NCBI RefSeq assembly: GCF_000718305.1
Contig: NZ_JOFQ01000015.1
Location: 1 to 64,000 of the forward strand
Reading direction: 5' to 3'
From: Streptomyces niger
GTDB lineage: Bacteria; Actinomycetota; Actinomycetes; Streptomycetales; Streptomycetaceae
DNA: 64,000 nucleotides
Below are positions 42,148 to 51,270 of the stretch, in pieces. Within the stretch, counting starts at the first letter, position 1. The number at the start of each line of letters is the position of its first letter. A program made the translations under genes and the position numbers. The notes under the pieces are model-generated. The model saw only the letters and a list, made by a program, of their open reading frames with translations, ran no database searches and had not been told where the DNA came from.

Positions 42148-44060
42148 GCGTTCTCCCCAGAAGTCGCGCCCCGATACCAGTGCTCGAGGGTCAGCACATG
42201 CCACAGATGCTTGGAGTTGTCCCGCTGACCGGCGGCGTCCTCGGCGACGAGCCGGCGCAGCGCGTCGCGGCGCAGGAACCCGGAGCGGACGAGTTCGCCG
42301 TCGTTGACGACCTCGCGCACCAGCGGCGCGAGGTCCCGGCTCATCCAGGCCCGCAGCGGGGCGCTGAACAGGCCCTTGGGCCGGTAGACGATCTCCTTGG
42401 GCAGGATCGAGGTGGCCGCTTCCTTGAGGACGGCTTTGCCCTGCCGTCCCACGATCTTGCGGTCGCCGGGCACGGTGAACGCCGCCCTGACCACCTCGAC
42501 GTCCACGTACGGCACCCGTACCTCGGTCGACGCGGCCATGCTGGAGCGGTCCGTGTAGGCGAGGTTCAGGCCCGGCAGGAACATCCGGGCGTCGCCCAGG
42601 CACATCCGGTTGACGAAGTCGTCGAGGTCGTTGTCCTCGTAGGTGTCCGCGTGTTCGGTCAGCACGTCGTCGACCGTCCCCGCCAGGTCCGGGTTGATCA
42701 GGCCCAGCAGCTCGCTCCGGTCGTACATGGTGTAGCTGCGCCGGAACGCGGTCTCCTCCGGCAGCTCGGCGAAGGAGAGGAACCGCTTGGCGAAGCGCAC
42801 CGACCGGTATCCCCGGCGGCTCGTCGCGACCGGCAGCCGGTCCACGGCCGCGGACACGCCGCGCCGCAGGGGGCGCGGGACGCGCTGGTAGCGCAGCGCG
42901 AGCAGGTTGGCCAGGTGCTTGCGGTAGCCGGCGAACAGCTCGTCGGCGCCCATCCCCGAGAGCATCACCTTGACCCCGGCCTCCCGGGCTGCCGAGCAGA
43001 TCAGGTACGTGTTGATCGCGGCGGGGTCGCCGATCGGCTCGTCCAGGTGGTACGTCATCTGCGGCAGCAGGTCGAGCACGTCGGGCGCGATCTCGATCTC
43101 CCGCAGGTCGACGCCGAACCGCTCGGCCACCTGCCGGGCGTAGCGCAGGTCGTCCGGCATCGCCTCGAACCTGGCGTCCTCGGCGCGGAAGCCGATCGTG
43201 TAGGCGGAGATCCCGGGCTGGTGGCGGGCCGCCAGCGCGGTCAGCCAGCTGGAGTCGAGGCCGCCGGAGAGGAAGGTGGCCACGGGTACGTCGGAGAGCA
43301 GGTGGCGCCGGGTCGACTCCTCGACGATGGCGGCCAGGTCCGGCCGCTCGCCGGCCCGGGCCCGCGCCCGGCCCTCGGCGGCGACGTCCTTGAGGTGCCA
43401 GTACCGGCCGCGCTCCACCCGGCCGTCGGGCCGGATCCGCAGCCAGCTCCCCGGCGGCAGCTTCTCCGCCTCGCGGAACGCGCAGCGGGAGTCCGGCACC
43501 CAGTAGTACAGCAGCGAGGCCACCAGCGCCGCGTGGTCCACCTCCAGCGACCCACCGGTGGCGGCGGCCAGCGCCTTGAGTTCGGAGGCGAACACCAGGC
43601 CTTCGCCGCGCCGGACCAGGAACAGCGGCTTGATGCCCAACTGGTCCCGTGCCAGCACCAGTTCGCCGGTCCGCTCGTCGAGGATGCCGAACGCGAACAT
43701 GCCGCGCAGCCGGGGCAGGCAGTCCGTGCCCCAGCGCCGCCAGGCCTCCAGGAGCACCTCGGTGTCGGAGGTGCCGCGGAAGCGCGCCCCGGCGGCGGTC
43801 AGCTCGGCGCGCAGCTCGGGCGCGTTGTAGAGCTCGCCGTTGTACGTCAGGGCGAGGCCGTCCTCGACCATCGGCTGGGCGCCGTTCTCGGACAGGTCGA
43901 GGATGGCCAGCCGCCGGTGGCCGAGGTGCACTTCGCCGTCGCCGAGGGAGTGGCTGTAGCGGCCCGCCCCGTCCGGGCCGCGGTGGGCGAGGATGTCGGT
44001 GAGCCGGTCGGTCACGGCCTTGCCGTCCGGCCATCGGTATGTGCCTGCGATGCCGCACAT
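42144..44060 (-). CDS. Asparagine synthase (glutamine-hydrolysing) family protein
   Basis: A 638-residue two-domain enzyme. The N-terminal glutaminase has Cys2 (MCGIAG) plus HRGPDGAG and LTYNGELYN. The synthase domain has the ATP-pyrophosphatase loop SGGLDSS at residues 265-271 and GMGADELFAGYRKHLANLLA near residue 315. In polysaccharide loci (WbpS-like) the family amidates carboxyls, for example uronic acids to uronamides, rather than making asparagine. This fits a cluster with a uronate-forming dehydrogenase. The ATG at 44060 encodes Met directly before the catalytic Cys2, so the start is secure. Confidence 0.88.
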   Translation of the reverse strand: MCGIAGTYRWPDGKAVTDRLTDILAHRGPDGAGRYSHSLGDGEVHLGHRRLAILDLSENGAQPMVEDGLALTYNGELYNAPELRAELTAAGARFRGTSDTEVLLEAWRRWGTDCLPRLRGMFAFGILDERTGELVLARDQLGIKPLFLVRRGEGLVFASELKALAAATGGSLEVDHAALVASLLYYWVPDSRCAFREAEKLPPGSWLRIRPDGRVERGRYWHLKDVAAEGRARARAGERPDLAAIVEESTRRHLLSDVPVATFLSGGLDSSWLTALAARHQPGISAYTIGFRAEDARFEAMPDDLRYARQVAERFGVDLREIEIAPDVLDLLPQMTYHLDEPIGDPAAINTYLICSAAREAGVKVMLSGMGADELFAGYRKHLANLLALRYQRVPRPLRRGVSAAVDRLPVATSRRGYRSVRFAKRFLSFAELPEETAFRRSYTMYDRSELLGLINPDLAGTVDDVLTEHADTYEDNDLDDFVNRMCLGDARMFLPGLNLAYTDRSSMAASTEVRVPYVDVEVVRAAFTVPGDRKIVGRQGKAVLKEAATSILPKEIVYRPKGLFSAPLRAWMSRDLAPLVREVVNDGELVRSGFLRRDALRRLVAEDAAGQRDNSKHLWHVLTLEHWYRGATSGENA

Positions 44061-44063
44061 GTG

Positions 44064-45515
44064 CTACCGCACCTCCTGGTCGTTGTCCGGGACCCTTCCC
44101 CGAGCTCTCAACTCCGTTCGAGCAGGGGAGGCCCCACTGGCCCACACCGGCTGACCCTCGGGCCGCCGCCGTTTGCCGGTGCCGGTCTGCCGGGCCGGCC
44201 GCTCGCTGTGACCCCGCAGCGCGGTGTGCAGCCCGTCCCACAGCGTGCCGTCGGTCCGGTCCCGCGGGTCGGGGTCGATCAGCACCACACCGAGCACCGC
44301 GATGCACTGGTCCGCGAGTTGTCGCGCCACGGTGTGCAGCCATGCGGCGCTGCCGTGCCCGGCACGTACGACGAGCACGGTCCGGGTGCCGAGGTACGGG
44401 AGGTCGGTCCACGCGGTGCCGGGTGCGACCGAGCCGACGCCGACCACCGGCCCCTCAGCGCCCAGTGCCGTGGTCAGGTCCGTGGCGAGCGCGCTCGTGT
44501 CGCGCGCGCAGCCCAGTTCCAGCAGCGACACCTGCTCGGTGGAGCCGCGCACGGTGCGGGCCAGGGTCGTGGTGAGGCGTTCGCGTGTCGCCCGGGTCCG
44601 TCGGCGCTGCCACCGCCCGCCCGACCGGTGGGGCAGCTCCGCGATGACCGAGGCGCCCAGGTGCGTCGCGATGTCCCGGCGCAGCACGGGGCGGTCCGCC
44701 ACCACCGCGCCGACCGCGGCCAGCGCGAGTCCGAGGACGAGCCCGAGGGCGAGCCCGATCGCGCCGTCGGTGGCGACGGCCTTGGGCAGCGAGTGCCGCA
44801 CCGCGTGCGGGGCGTCCACGATCTGCGTGCCGGCGACGACCTTGGGCGTGCCGGTGCCCGCCTCGGCGGCCCGCTCGTCGAAATCGGAGATCCGGGAGTT
44901 GAGCTCGGCCCGGCGGGCGAAGAGCGTCTCGATGCTCGCCGCCTCTTTCGGGTCGTCGCTCTCCGGCGAGCGGTCCCCGATCGCCTTGTTGACCTTGGTG
45001 AGCTCGTCCCGCATGCGGTCCCGCTGGTCGGTCAGGGCCGCGGCCTCGGCCTTCGCGGCTTCCCGCATCCGGCTCACATGGTCCGCGATGAACGCGTCGG
45101 CCAGCGCCTCGGCCCGGGCCACCGCTTCCGCGTCGCTGTCACCGGTCACCTCGATCTGCAGCAGGTTGTTGGTCAAGCCGGTGCCCAGGTAGTCCGCCAT
45201 GAAGTCCGCCGGCTTCTCGGAGGACTTGAGGGACCGCAGGGCCTTGCCGGCGATCCGCGAGGTCTTCAGTACCGCGGCGTCGGTGCGGATCAGCGTTCCG
45301 GTGTCGTTCGGCTGGTCATCCTCATGTGCGACCAGCACCGTGGTCACCGCGCTCGGCGCGGGCGGCAGCAGGACCGCCACCGCCGCGCCGGCCAACAGTC
45401 CCAGCAGCGCCAAGGAGGACCAGAGGCGGCGGCGTCTGCGCACCGCTGCCACCAGCGCCTGGAGGTCGAGCAGCGGGACGGCGGCCGGCCACGCCGAAGT
45501 CGTACGCGTCGTCAC
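44064..45515 (-). CDS. Chain-length determinant (Wzz)-like membrane protein B
   Basis: A 483-residue protein with a membrane segment near residues 27-48 (LWSSLALLGLLAGAAVAVLL), a coiled-coil-rich outer region (about 140-220, KAEAAALTDQRDRMRDELTK) and a second membrane segment near 245-265 (AIGLALGLVLGLALAAVGAV). This is the Wzz/BY-kinase membrane arrangement. The cytosolic C-terminal half is kinase-like in outline (LLELGCARDTSALATDLT) but lacks a Walker A loop and a Tyr-rich tail, so it is not expected to phosphorylate. The GTG start overlaps the upstream Wzz-like gene by 4 bases. Confidence 0.78.
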   Translation of the reverse strand: MTTRTTSAWPAAVPLLDLQALVAAVRRRRRLWSSLALLGLLAGAAVAVLLPPAPSAVTTVLVAHEDDQPNDTGTLIRTDAAVLKTSRIAGKALRSLKSSEKPADFMADYLGTGLTNNLLQIEVTGDSDAEAVARAEALADAFIADHVSRMREAAKAEAAALTDQRDRMRDELTKVNKAIGDRSPESDDPKEAASIETLFARRAELNSRISDFDERAAEAGTGTPKVVAGTQIVDAPHAVRHSLPKAVATDGAIGLALGLVLGLALAAVGAVVADRPVLRRDIATHLGASVIAELPHRSGGRWQRRRTRATRERLTTTLARTVRGSTEQVSLLELGCARDTSALATDLTTALGAEGPVVGVGSVAPGTAWTDLPYLGTRTVLVVRAGHGSAAWLHTVARQLADQCIAVLGVVLIDPDPRDRTDGTLWDGLHTALRGHSERPARQTGTGKRRRPEGQPVWASGASPARTELRARGRVPDNDQEVR

Positions 45516-46909
45516 AGCGCACCTCCCGCCGCGTGGCCGCGCATCGCGAGCGCCGGAGCGCCGGTGTCCGGAGGATCGCCGGCAGGCCGCGTCGGACGGG
45601 CGTCCACCGGGTCGGCGACGACGGTGCCGACGACCTCGTGCCCACCGTCCGCGCACGCCTCGGCGAGGCCGGCGAGCTCCTCCGCGGTCCAGCTGCCCGC
45701 GCTGAGGACCACCAGGGCACCGGACTCGGTGTCGCGGTCCGGCACGATCGGCCGGTCCACCGACACCTCCACCACCCGCAGCAGGGGGAATCCCCTGCTC
45801 GAAGAGGACGGGGAGAGGTCGCTCCCGGCCTCGGCGGCGAGCTGCCCGGCGGCCCGGCGGGCGATCTCGTCGCCGTCCGGTACGACGACGAGCAGCCGCC
45901 GTGGGGCCGGGATCCGGTCGCGGAGGCGCACGCACACCCGCCGGTAGCGGATCAGCATGCCGGCCTCGTCCCCGGGGCCCTGCTGGATCGGTACGTCCCA
46001 CGGGGTGTCGGCGCCGAGGAGTCGGCGGATCCGGGCCCACGGGCCGCGGTTCTCCGCCCGGTGCGCGCGCGGTTCACCCGGTACGTCGACGGTGCCGAGG
46101 ACCGCCGAGCCCAGCGCCGCTGCGATGTCCGCTTCGGTGCGCAGCCGGCGGTTCATCCGTGCGGCGACGAGGTGGCCGACGACCGCGAGCAGGAAGAACA
46201 GCAGCGCCCCTGCCGCGATGAGCTGGCCCCTCGTCGGTGGCGCCGCACCGGTCGGCCGGGCCGCGGCATCCATGACGACCATGCCGGCCTTGTCGCTCGC
46301 CCGGTCGGCCTCGGCCAGCTTCGTCATGGCCTCTTCCAGGGAGGTGCGCAGCTTTTCGAGCGAGGTGCGCGCCTGCGCGCCCTCCACGGTCCGGCCCGGG
46401 TCGGCCGCGGCGGCCAGGTCGGTGATGCGGCGGTCGGTCTCCACCACCTTCTGCCGCAGCGCGTCGGTCCCCGTGGCCGCGTCGGGGTCCGTGCTGCCGC
46501 CCGCGATCCGCCTGGCGAATCCGACGAACTGCTGGGCCACCTGGTCGGCGAGGCGCTGTGCGCGTGCCGGGGTGTCGGCCGTACCCGAGATCGTGATGAT
46601 GTTCCCGTCGGCGGCCTGGGCGGTCACCCGCTCCCGCAGTTCCTCGCCGCTGACGTCCGGCCGGCCGAGCTTGGCGGCCGCGAGGTCGACCACCGACGAG
46701 CTGGTCGCGATGTCCACCTGCGTCAGCAGCTCACGCTCTTCCCACTGCCCCGGCAGCAGTACCGATGCGGACGCCGTGTACCGCGGTGGAAACACCACCG
46801 AGGTGCCGTAGCCGGCGAGCGCGCCCACCACGGTGAGAACGGCGAGGAGCCGCCAGCGCCCGCGAAATATCCGCCCGAGGGTGACCAGGCGGATCGTGTC
46901 GTCGCTCAA
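45512..46909 (-). CDS. Chain-length determinant (Wzz)-like membrane protein A
   Basis: A 465-residue protein. Hydrophobic segment 1 (WRLLAVLTVVGALAGYGTSV) is near residue 20. An outer region with RYTASASVLLPGQWEERELL and a helical heptad-rich stretch (SLEKLRTSLEEAMTKLAEAD) follows, then segment 2 (LIAAGALLFFLLAVVGHLVA near residue 215) and a degenerate cytosolic nucleotide-binding-like domain without Walker A. The TTG at 46909 is preferred because it gives the same 4-base stop/start overlap (TTGA) seen throughout the block and starts near the membrane helix; a longer form is possible. Two Wzz-like proteins in tandem may act as a pair. Confidence 0.75.
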   Translation of the reverse strand: MSDDTIRLVTLGRIFRGRWRLLAVLTVVGALAGYGTSVVFPPRYTASASVLLPGQWEERELLTQVDIATSSSVVDLAAAKLGRPDVSGEELRERVTAQAADGNIITISGTADTPARAQRLADQVAQQFVGFARRIAGGSTDPDAATGTDALRQKVVETDRRITDLAAAADPGRTVEGAQARTSLEKLRTSLEEAMTKLAEADRASDKAGMVVMDAAARPTGAAPPTRGQLIAAGALLFFLLAVVGHLVAARMNRRLRTEADIAAALGSAVLGTVDVPGEPRAHRAENRGPWARIRRLLGADTPWDVPIQQGPGDEAGMLIRYRRVCVRLRDRIPAPRRLLVVVPDGDEIARRAAGQLAAEAGSDLSPSSSSRGFPLLRVVEVSVDRPIVPDRDTESGALVVLSAGSWTAEELAGLAEACADGGHEVVGTVVADPVDARPTRPAGDPPDTGAPALAMRGHAAGGAL

Positions 46910-48171
46910 CTGCCCGGCCTCTTCCTCGTACGGACCGGGCCGCCGTCCGACACCGGAGTGCGGCCGTCGCATGCGGCGGCGTAGGCGGCGAGCAGCGATG
47001 TCTGCGAGTTGCTCCAGGAGAGCGGCCCGCCGACCCGCTCCTGGCCGAGCTTGCCCATCAGGGCCCGCCGCTCGGGGTCGTCCAGCAGCAGCGCGATGAG
47101 CTCGGCGAACTCGGCCTCGTCGTTGGCGGCCGCGTAGACGGCGGCGTCGCCGGCGGAGACCCGCGCCTCCCGCAGGTCGAACGAGACGATCGGTCGGCCC
47201 ATCGCCATGTACTCCAGGACCTTGTTCATGGTCGACACGTCGTTGAGCGGATTACGTGGGTCGGGGGAGAGGCACACGTCCGCGGTGGACAGGTAGCGCA
47301 CCAGGTCGGCGTCCGGTATGCGCCCGGTGAACTGCACCTGTTCGGCGAGCCCGAGCCGCCGGGACAGGTCCACCATCGCGTCGAAGGCGTCGCCGGCGCC
47401 GACGAACACCGCATGCCAGTCGGTACGTCCGAGTTCGTCGCGCAGCTTCGCCAGGGACCGCAGGGCGTAGTCGACGCCGTCCTGCGGGCCCATGACACCG
47501 AGGTAGCACAGCAGGTGCGGCTTGCCGCGCTTCAACTCCGGCTCCGGCGGCACCGGTCTGAACCGCTCGACGGCGGGCGCGCTGCGTACCACGAAGACGT
47601 CCGCAGGGCGCTTGCCGCCGCGGCGCAGCGCGACGTCCCGGTAGCTCTCGTTCGTGGCGAGCACGATGTCCGCGGCACGGTAGGTGAACCGTTCCAGCGC
47701 GCACACGGCGCGGTAGAGCAGGTCCGCACCGCGGTCGAACCGGGAGAGGTACAGCTCGGGTACGAGGTCGTGCTGGTCGAAGACGAACCGCGCGCCGCGC
47801 CGCTTCATCCACAACGCCGGCAGGAACAGCAGATCGGGCGGGTTGCAGGCGTGGACCACGTCGACCGGGCCGACCTTGCGGGCCAGCCGGAGCGTGTGCC
47901 ACAGCGCCGATCCGTACTCCCGCAGGTAGCCGGCAGGGCCTCCGGTGGCCGCGCGCAACGGGTAGCGGTGGATCCGCACCCCGTCGATCACGGCCGCCGC
48001 CTCCGTGTCCCGCTTGCTGCCCTTCGGGCAGATGACGTGCACTTCCCAGCCCGCGTCGCGCAGCGTCGTGCACTCCTGCCACACCCGCCGGTCGAACGGC
48101 ACCGACAGGTTCTCCACCAGGATCAGCGCGCGCCGGCCCGGTCGTTCGTCACTGACTGCGTCACCAAGCAA
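46906..48171 (-). CDS. Glycosyltransferase family 4 (WcaI/WbuB-like)
   Basis: A 421-residue GT-B enzyme. The N-terminal domain has ALILVENLSVPFDRRVWQEC near residue 16, typical of a subgroup that adds the second sugar to undecaprenyl-linked primers. The donor domain has LLCYLGVMGPQDGVDYALRS near residue 223, LSTADVCLSPDPRNPLNDVS near residue 295 and EYMAMGRPIVSFDL. The TTG at 48171 overlaps the dehydrogenase stop by 11 bases; no better start is present, but it is weak, so translation is likely coupled. Confidence 0.87.
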   Translation of the reverse strand: MLGDAVSDERPGRRALILVENLSVPFDRRVWQECTTLRDAGWEVHVICPKGSKRDTEAAAVIDGVRIHRYPLRAATGGPAGYLREYGSALWHTLRLARKVGPVDVVHACNPPDLLFLPALWMKRRGARFVFDQHDLVPELYLSRFDRGADLLYRAVCALERFTYRAADIVLATNESYRDVALRRGGKRPADVFVVRSAPAVERFRPVPPEPELKRGKPHLLCYLGVMGPQDGVDYALRSLAKLRDELGRTDWHAVFVGAGDAFDAMVDLSRRLGLAEQVQFTGRIPDADLVRYLSTADVCLSPDPRNPLNDVSTMNKVLEYMAMGRPIVSFDLREARVSAGDAAVYAAANDEAEFAELIALLLDDPERRALMGKLGQERVGGPLSWSNSQTSLLAAYAAACDGRTPVSDGGPVRTRKRPGS

Positions 48172-49498
48172 GGCCCACGTACCCCGGTTCGGTCCGGCGC
48201 GCGTCGGCGTCGGGAAGGCGGATGAGATCGATCAGTACGGGGCCGTCGCCACCGTGGGGCAGCGCCGACAGCACGGCCACATCCCTGGTCCCGACCAGGC
48301 ACACCTCGGCATGGTCGAGCACTTCCTCGACGGAGTCCGCGAGCAGCTGCGCGAGGTGCGGCAGCCGGGTCTCGATGTACTCGCGGTTCGCGCCGATCAG
48401 CCGGGAGAGGCTCACATTGGCGTCGTAGATCTTGAGTTCGTACCCCTTGCCGAAGAGCCGCTCCGCCAGCTCGACGAGCGGGCTCTCGCGGAGGTCGTCG
48501 GTGCCGGGTTTGAAGGACAGCCCGAACAGGCCCACCCGGCGCTTGCCGGTGCGCTCGACCAGCTCCACCGCGCGTTGCAGGTGGTCGGCGTTGGAGGGCA
48601 GTACGTGGGCGAGGATGGGCACCGAGACGTCGGCCCGCCGCGCCGCGTGGACCAGGCTGCGCAGGTCCTTGGGCAGGCAGGAGCCGCCGAACGCGAAGCC
48701 GGGACGCAGGTAGGCGGGGCTGATGTTCAGCTTGCGGTCGGCCAGGAACACGTCCATCACCTGGTGCGAGTCCACCCCGAGCGCCTGGCACACCGCGCCC
48801 AGCTCGTTCGCGAAGCCGATCTTGAGGCCGTGGAACGCGTTGTCCGCGTACTTGATCGCCTCGGCCACCGGGACCGGCACCCGGAACACCTCGCCGGGCA
48901 GGCCGTCGTACAGCGCCGCGACCACGTCGCCGCTCGCCGCGTCGAGCTCGCCGATGACGGTCTTGGGCGGATCGAAGAAGTCCCGCACGCTCGTGCCCTC
49001 GCGCAGGAACTCCGGGTTGACCGCGACCCCGATGTCCACCCCGGCCGTACCGCCGACGGACTTCTCCAGGATCGGTACCAGCAGGTTCAGGCAGGTGCCC
49101 GGGAGCATGGTGCTGCGGAACACGACGGTGTGCCGCCCACTGCGCCCACTGCGCCCACTGCGATCCGCCAGCGCGGCGCCGATCTCCTCGGTGACCCGCT
49201 CCAGATACGTGGTGCACAGGCTGCCGTTGGGCTCCGACGGGGTGCCCACGCAGATCAGCGACACCTCGCTGCCCATGATCGCCTCGTGGACGTCGGTGGT
49301 GGCACGTAACGCGCCGGTCCGCACGACCTCGGCGGTGAGCTCGCCGATCCGCTCCTCGACCACAGGGGCCTTGCCGTCGTTGACCAGGTCGACCTTCACC
49401 TGGTTCACGTCCACCCCGATGACCTGGTGGCCCATGCCGGCCAGGCACGCGGCCGACACGCAGCCCACGTAGCCGAGCCCGAAGACGCTTACTCTCAT
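48161..49498 (-). CDS. AlgD-like nucleotide-sugar 6-dehydrogenase with a TTA codon
   Basis: A 445-residue UDP-glucose/GDP-mannose dehydrogenase. The N-terminal Rossmann motif is FGLGYVG (6-12). The catalytic Cys274 lies in LRPGFAFGGSCLPKDLR, and NPEFLREG and AIKYADNAFH are present. The string KLN-x-S-x-x-Y-x-RPGFAFGGSCLPKD is closer to GDP-mannose dehydrogenase (AlgD) than to UDP-glucose dehydrogenase (PGPGYGGSCFPKD), suggesting a GDP-mannuronate or related uronate product. Codon 64 (49307-49309) is TTA. Residues 113-122 are an SGR triple repeat coded by 9-bp units. The ATG at 49498 has GGGAGGAA upstream. Substrate choice is inferred from motif only. Confidence 0.87.
   Translation of the reverse strand: MRVSVFGLGYVGCVSAACLAGMGHQVIGVDVNQVKVDLVNDGKAPVVEERIGELTAEVVRTGALRATTDVHEAIMGSEVSLICVGTPSEPNGSLCTTYLERVTEEIGAALADRSGRSGRSGRHTVVFRSTMLPGTCLNLLVPILEKSVGGTAGVDIGVAVNPEFLREGTSVRDFFDPPKTVIGELDAASGDVVAALYDGLPGEVFRVPVPVAEAIKYADNAFHGLKIGFANELGAVCQALGVDSHQVMDVFLADRKLNISPAYLRPGFAFGGSCLPKDLRSLVHAARRADVSVPILAHVLPSNADHLQRAVELVERTGKRRVGLFGLSFKPGTDDLRESPLVELAERLFGKGYELKIYDANVSLSRLIGANREYIETRLPHLAQLLADSVEEVLDHAEVCLVGTRDVAVLSALPHGGDGPVLIDLIRLPDADARRTEPGYVGLAW
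49134..49160. repeat. Three perfect 9-bp tandem units inside the dehydrogenase gene
   Basis: CGCCCACTG is repeated three times without change. It encodes three Ser-Gly-Arg triplets in a surface loop of the dehydrogenase, probably a recent slippage expansion. Confidence 0.9.
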
Positions 49499-49584
49499 TG
49501 CTCGTTCCTCCCCCGGGCAGGCCCCTGCGGCCTGCGGTCCGTGCGTCGGCCGTTCGCCGACCCCCCGTGCATCAACAGGCCGCA

Positions 49585-51081
49585 TCAGTAGGCCCCCTGG
49601 CCGTGCAGGACCGCGCGCAGCGTCTTCCACAAGATCACCGTGTCCAGGGCGAGCGACCAGTCCTCCACGTACCGCAGGTCGAGGCGGACCGCCTCCTCCC
49701 ACGGCAGGTCGCTACGTCCGCTGATCTGCCACAGGCCGGTGAGCCCGGGCTTGACCAGCAACCGCCGCCGGATGTCCGGGTCGTACGCGGCACACTCCTC
49801 CGGCAACGGAGGCCGGGGACCGACGAGCGACATCGATCCGGTGAGCACGTTGAAGAGCTGCGGAAGCTCATCGAGCGAGTACCGGCGCAGCACCGTGCCC
49901 ACCCGGGTCACCCGCGGATCCCGCCGGAGCTTGAACAGCAGCCCCGCGCCCTCGTTGCGGTCGGCCAGCTCGGCACGTGCCCCGTGCGCGCCGGCGACCA
50001 TGGTGCGGAACTTGAGAATGGTGAACTCGCGCCCGTCCTTGCCGACTCTGCGCTGGCGGTAGAACACGCCACCCCGGCTGTCCATCAGGACGAGCAGCCC
50101 GACGAGCACCATCAGCGGCGCGAAGAGCACCAACAGGATCGCCGCGCCCAACCGGTCGACGACCTCCTTGACCGCGCGGCGCCCCCCGGTGAAGGTCGGC
50201 ATGCTGACCCGCAGCAGGGGGATGCCGAGCACCGCGTCGACGTGCAGTCGCGGCCCCGCCACCTCCATCAGCACGGGGGCCACGACCATCTCGGCATCGC
50301 TGCCTTCGAGGTTCCACGCCAGCCGCTGCAGCCGGTCCGGTGACCAGTACGGGTCCGGTGTGACGGCGACGACCCGGTAGCCGCCGCGACGGACGTGGCC
50401 CGCGACGTCCGCCAGTCCGCCGACGACCGGCACTCCGTCCAGCTGGTCACCGTCGAGCGGCGGGCCGTCGTCGAGCCCGCGGCCGTCCGTCGTGCACACC
50501 GCGTCCACCCGCCAGCCGAGGTGCGGGAACTTGCGGGTGCGGGTGATCAGGTCGTGCACGGTGGCCGGGCTCCCGGCAGCGAGCACCGGCCTCAGGCACA
50601 GCCCCTGCTTCCGCTGTTTGTGCAGCCGGAGACGGAGCAGATACCGCTCGGTCATGGTGACGAGCGCGATCGCCGGGATCGCGACGAAGATCCAGAGCTT
50701 GATGTTGCGCGAGGTGAGGGCGATCCCGCCGAGCGCGAGCACGACCGTCGCCGTGAAGAGTGAGCGTCCGAGCCGGCGGAACTCCTCGGCTCCCTGGCCC
50801 AGCACGGCCGGCGCCCACGCCCGGCTCACCCACAGCGCTCCCAGCACCAGCAGCTCGGTGCCGAAAGCGAGGATGCCCCACTTCTCGTGCCAGTTGGCCG
50901 CGTCCCGGACCCCGAAGAAGTTGCCGATCGCCGCCACCACCGAGCCGGTGGCCACGGTGTCGCTGGTGAGCACGGTACGGCGGTACCGCTGCTCCCAGTC
51001 GCTCGCCGGCTGGCTGATCGCGCCGTCCGCCAGACGCCCGCGCGCCGACGGAAATGGGCCGACTAATCCCCCCTGCCGCAC
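49585..51081 (-). CDS. Polyprenyl glycosylphosphotransferase (initiating enzyme) with a TTA codon
   Basis: A 498-residue WbaP/CpsE-type enzyme. About four to five membrane helices lie in residues 35-155. A soluble CoA-binding-like domain (VHDLITRTRKFPHLGWRVDA) follows, then a re-entrant helix (AAILLVLFAPLMVLVGLLVL). The catalytic bacterial sugar-transferase domain has RRVGKDGREFTILKFRTMV, SLDELPQLFNVLTGSMSLVG and KPGLTGLWQISGR. It moves sugar-1-phosphate to undecaprenyl phosphate, starting the repeat unit. The GTG at 51081 has a strong GGGGGG site 5 bases upstream; codon 6 (51064-51066) is TTA. It heads the 21-gene block, so a bldA limit here would affect the whole pathway. Confidence 0.87.
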   Translation of the reverse strand: MRQGGLVGPFPSARGRLADGAISQPASDWEQRYRRTVLTSDTVATGSVVAAIGNFFGVRDAANWHEKWGILAFGTELLVLGALWVSRAWAPAVLGQGAEEFRRLGRSLFTATVVLALGGIALTSRNIKLWIFVAIPAIALVTMTERYLLRLRLHKQRKQGLCLRPVLAAGSPATVHDLITRTRKFPHLGWRVDAVCTTDGRGLDDGPPLDGDQLDGVPVVGGLADVAGHVRRGGYRVVAVTPDPYWSPDRLQRLAWNLEGSDAEMVVAPVLMEVAGPRLHVDAVLGIPLLRVSMPTFTGGRRAVKEVVDRLGAAILLVLFAPLMVLVGLLVLMDSRGGVFYRQRRVGKDGREFTILKFRTMVAGAHGARAELADRNEGAGLLFKLRRDPRVTRVGTVLRRYSLDELPQLFNVLTGSMSLVGPRPPLPEECAAYDPDIRRRLLVKPGLTGLWQISGRSDLPWEEAVRLDLRYVEDWSLALDTVILWKTLRAVLHGQGAY

Positions 51082-51270
51082 AGAAACCCCCCGGTTCCCA
51101 GTGGTACGTAGCCGAACAACGCCGTTTCTCCCCCACGGGAAGCCCCGCCCCCGCACCACGCATGACACTTCGGCTGGTTCGGCGTCACTTGAGCAATCCA
51201 GCCGGACGGCAGGAACCCGCACGCCCTGCCGAACTTTCGGAGACTCCGTTGCTGGCCGTCCGTAGCGCAG

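Noticed and set aside
42180..45947. A 1255-codon plus-strand open frame opposite the asparagine-synthase and Wzz-like genes
   Set aside because: Long antisense frames are expected in high-GC DNA. The minus-strand genes have all family motifs and overlapping starts; this frame has none.
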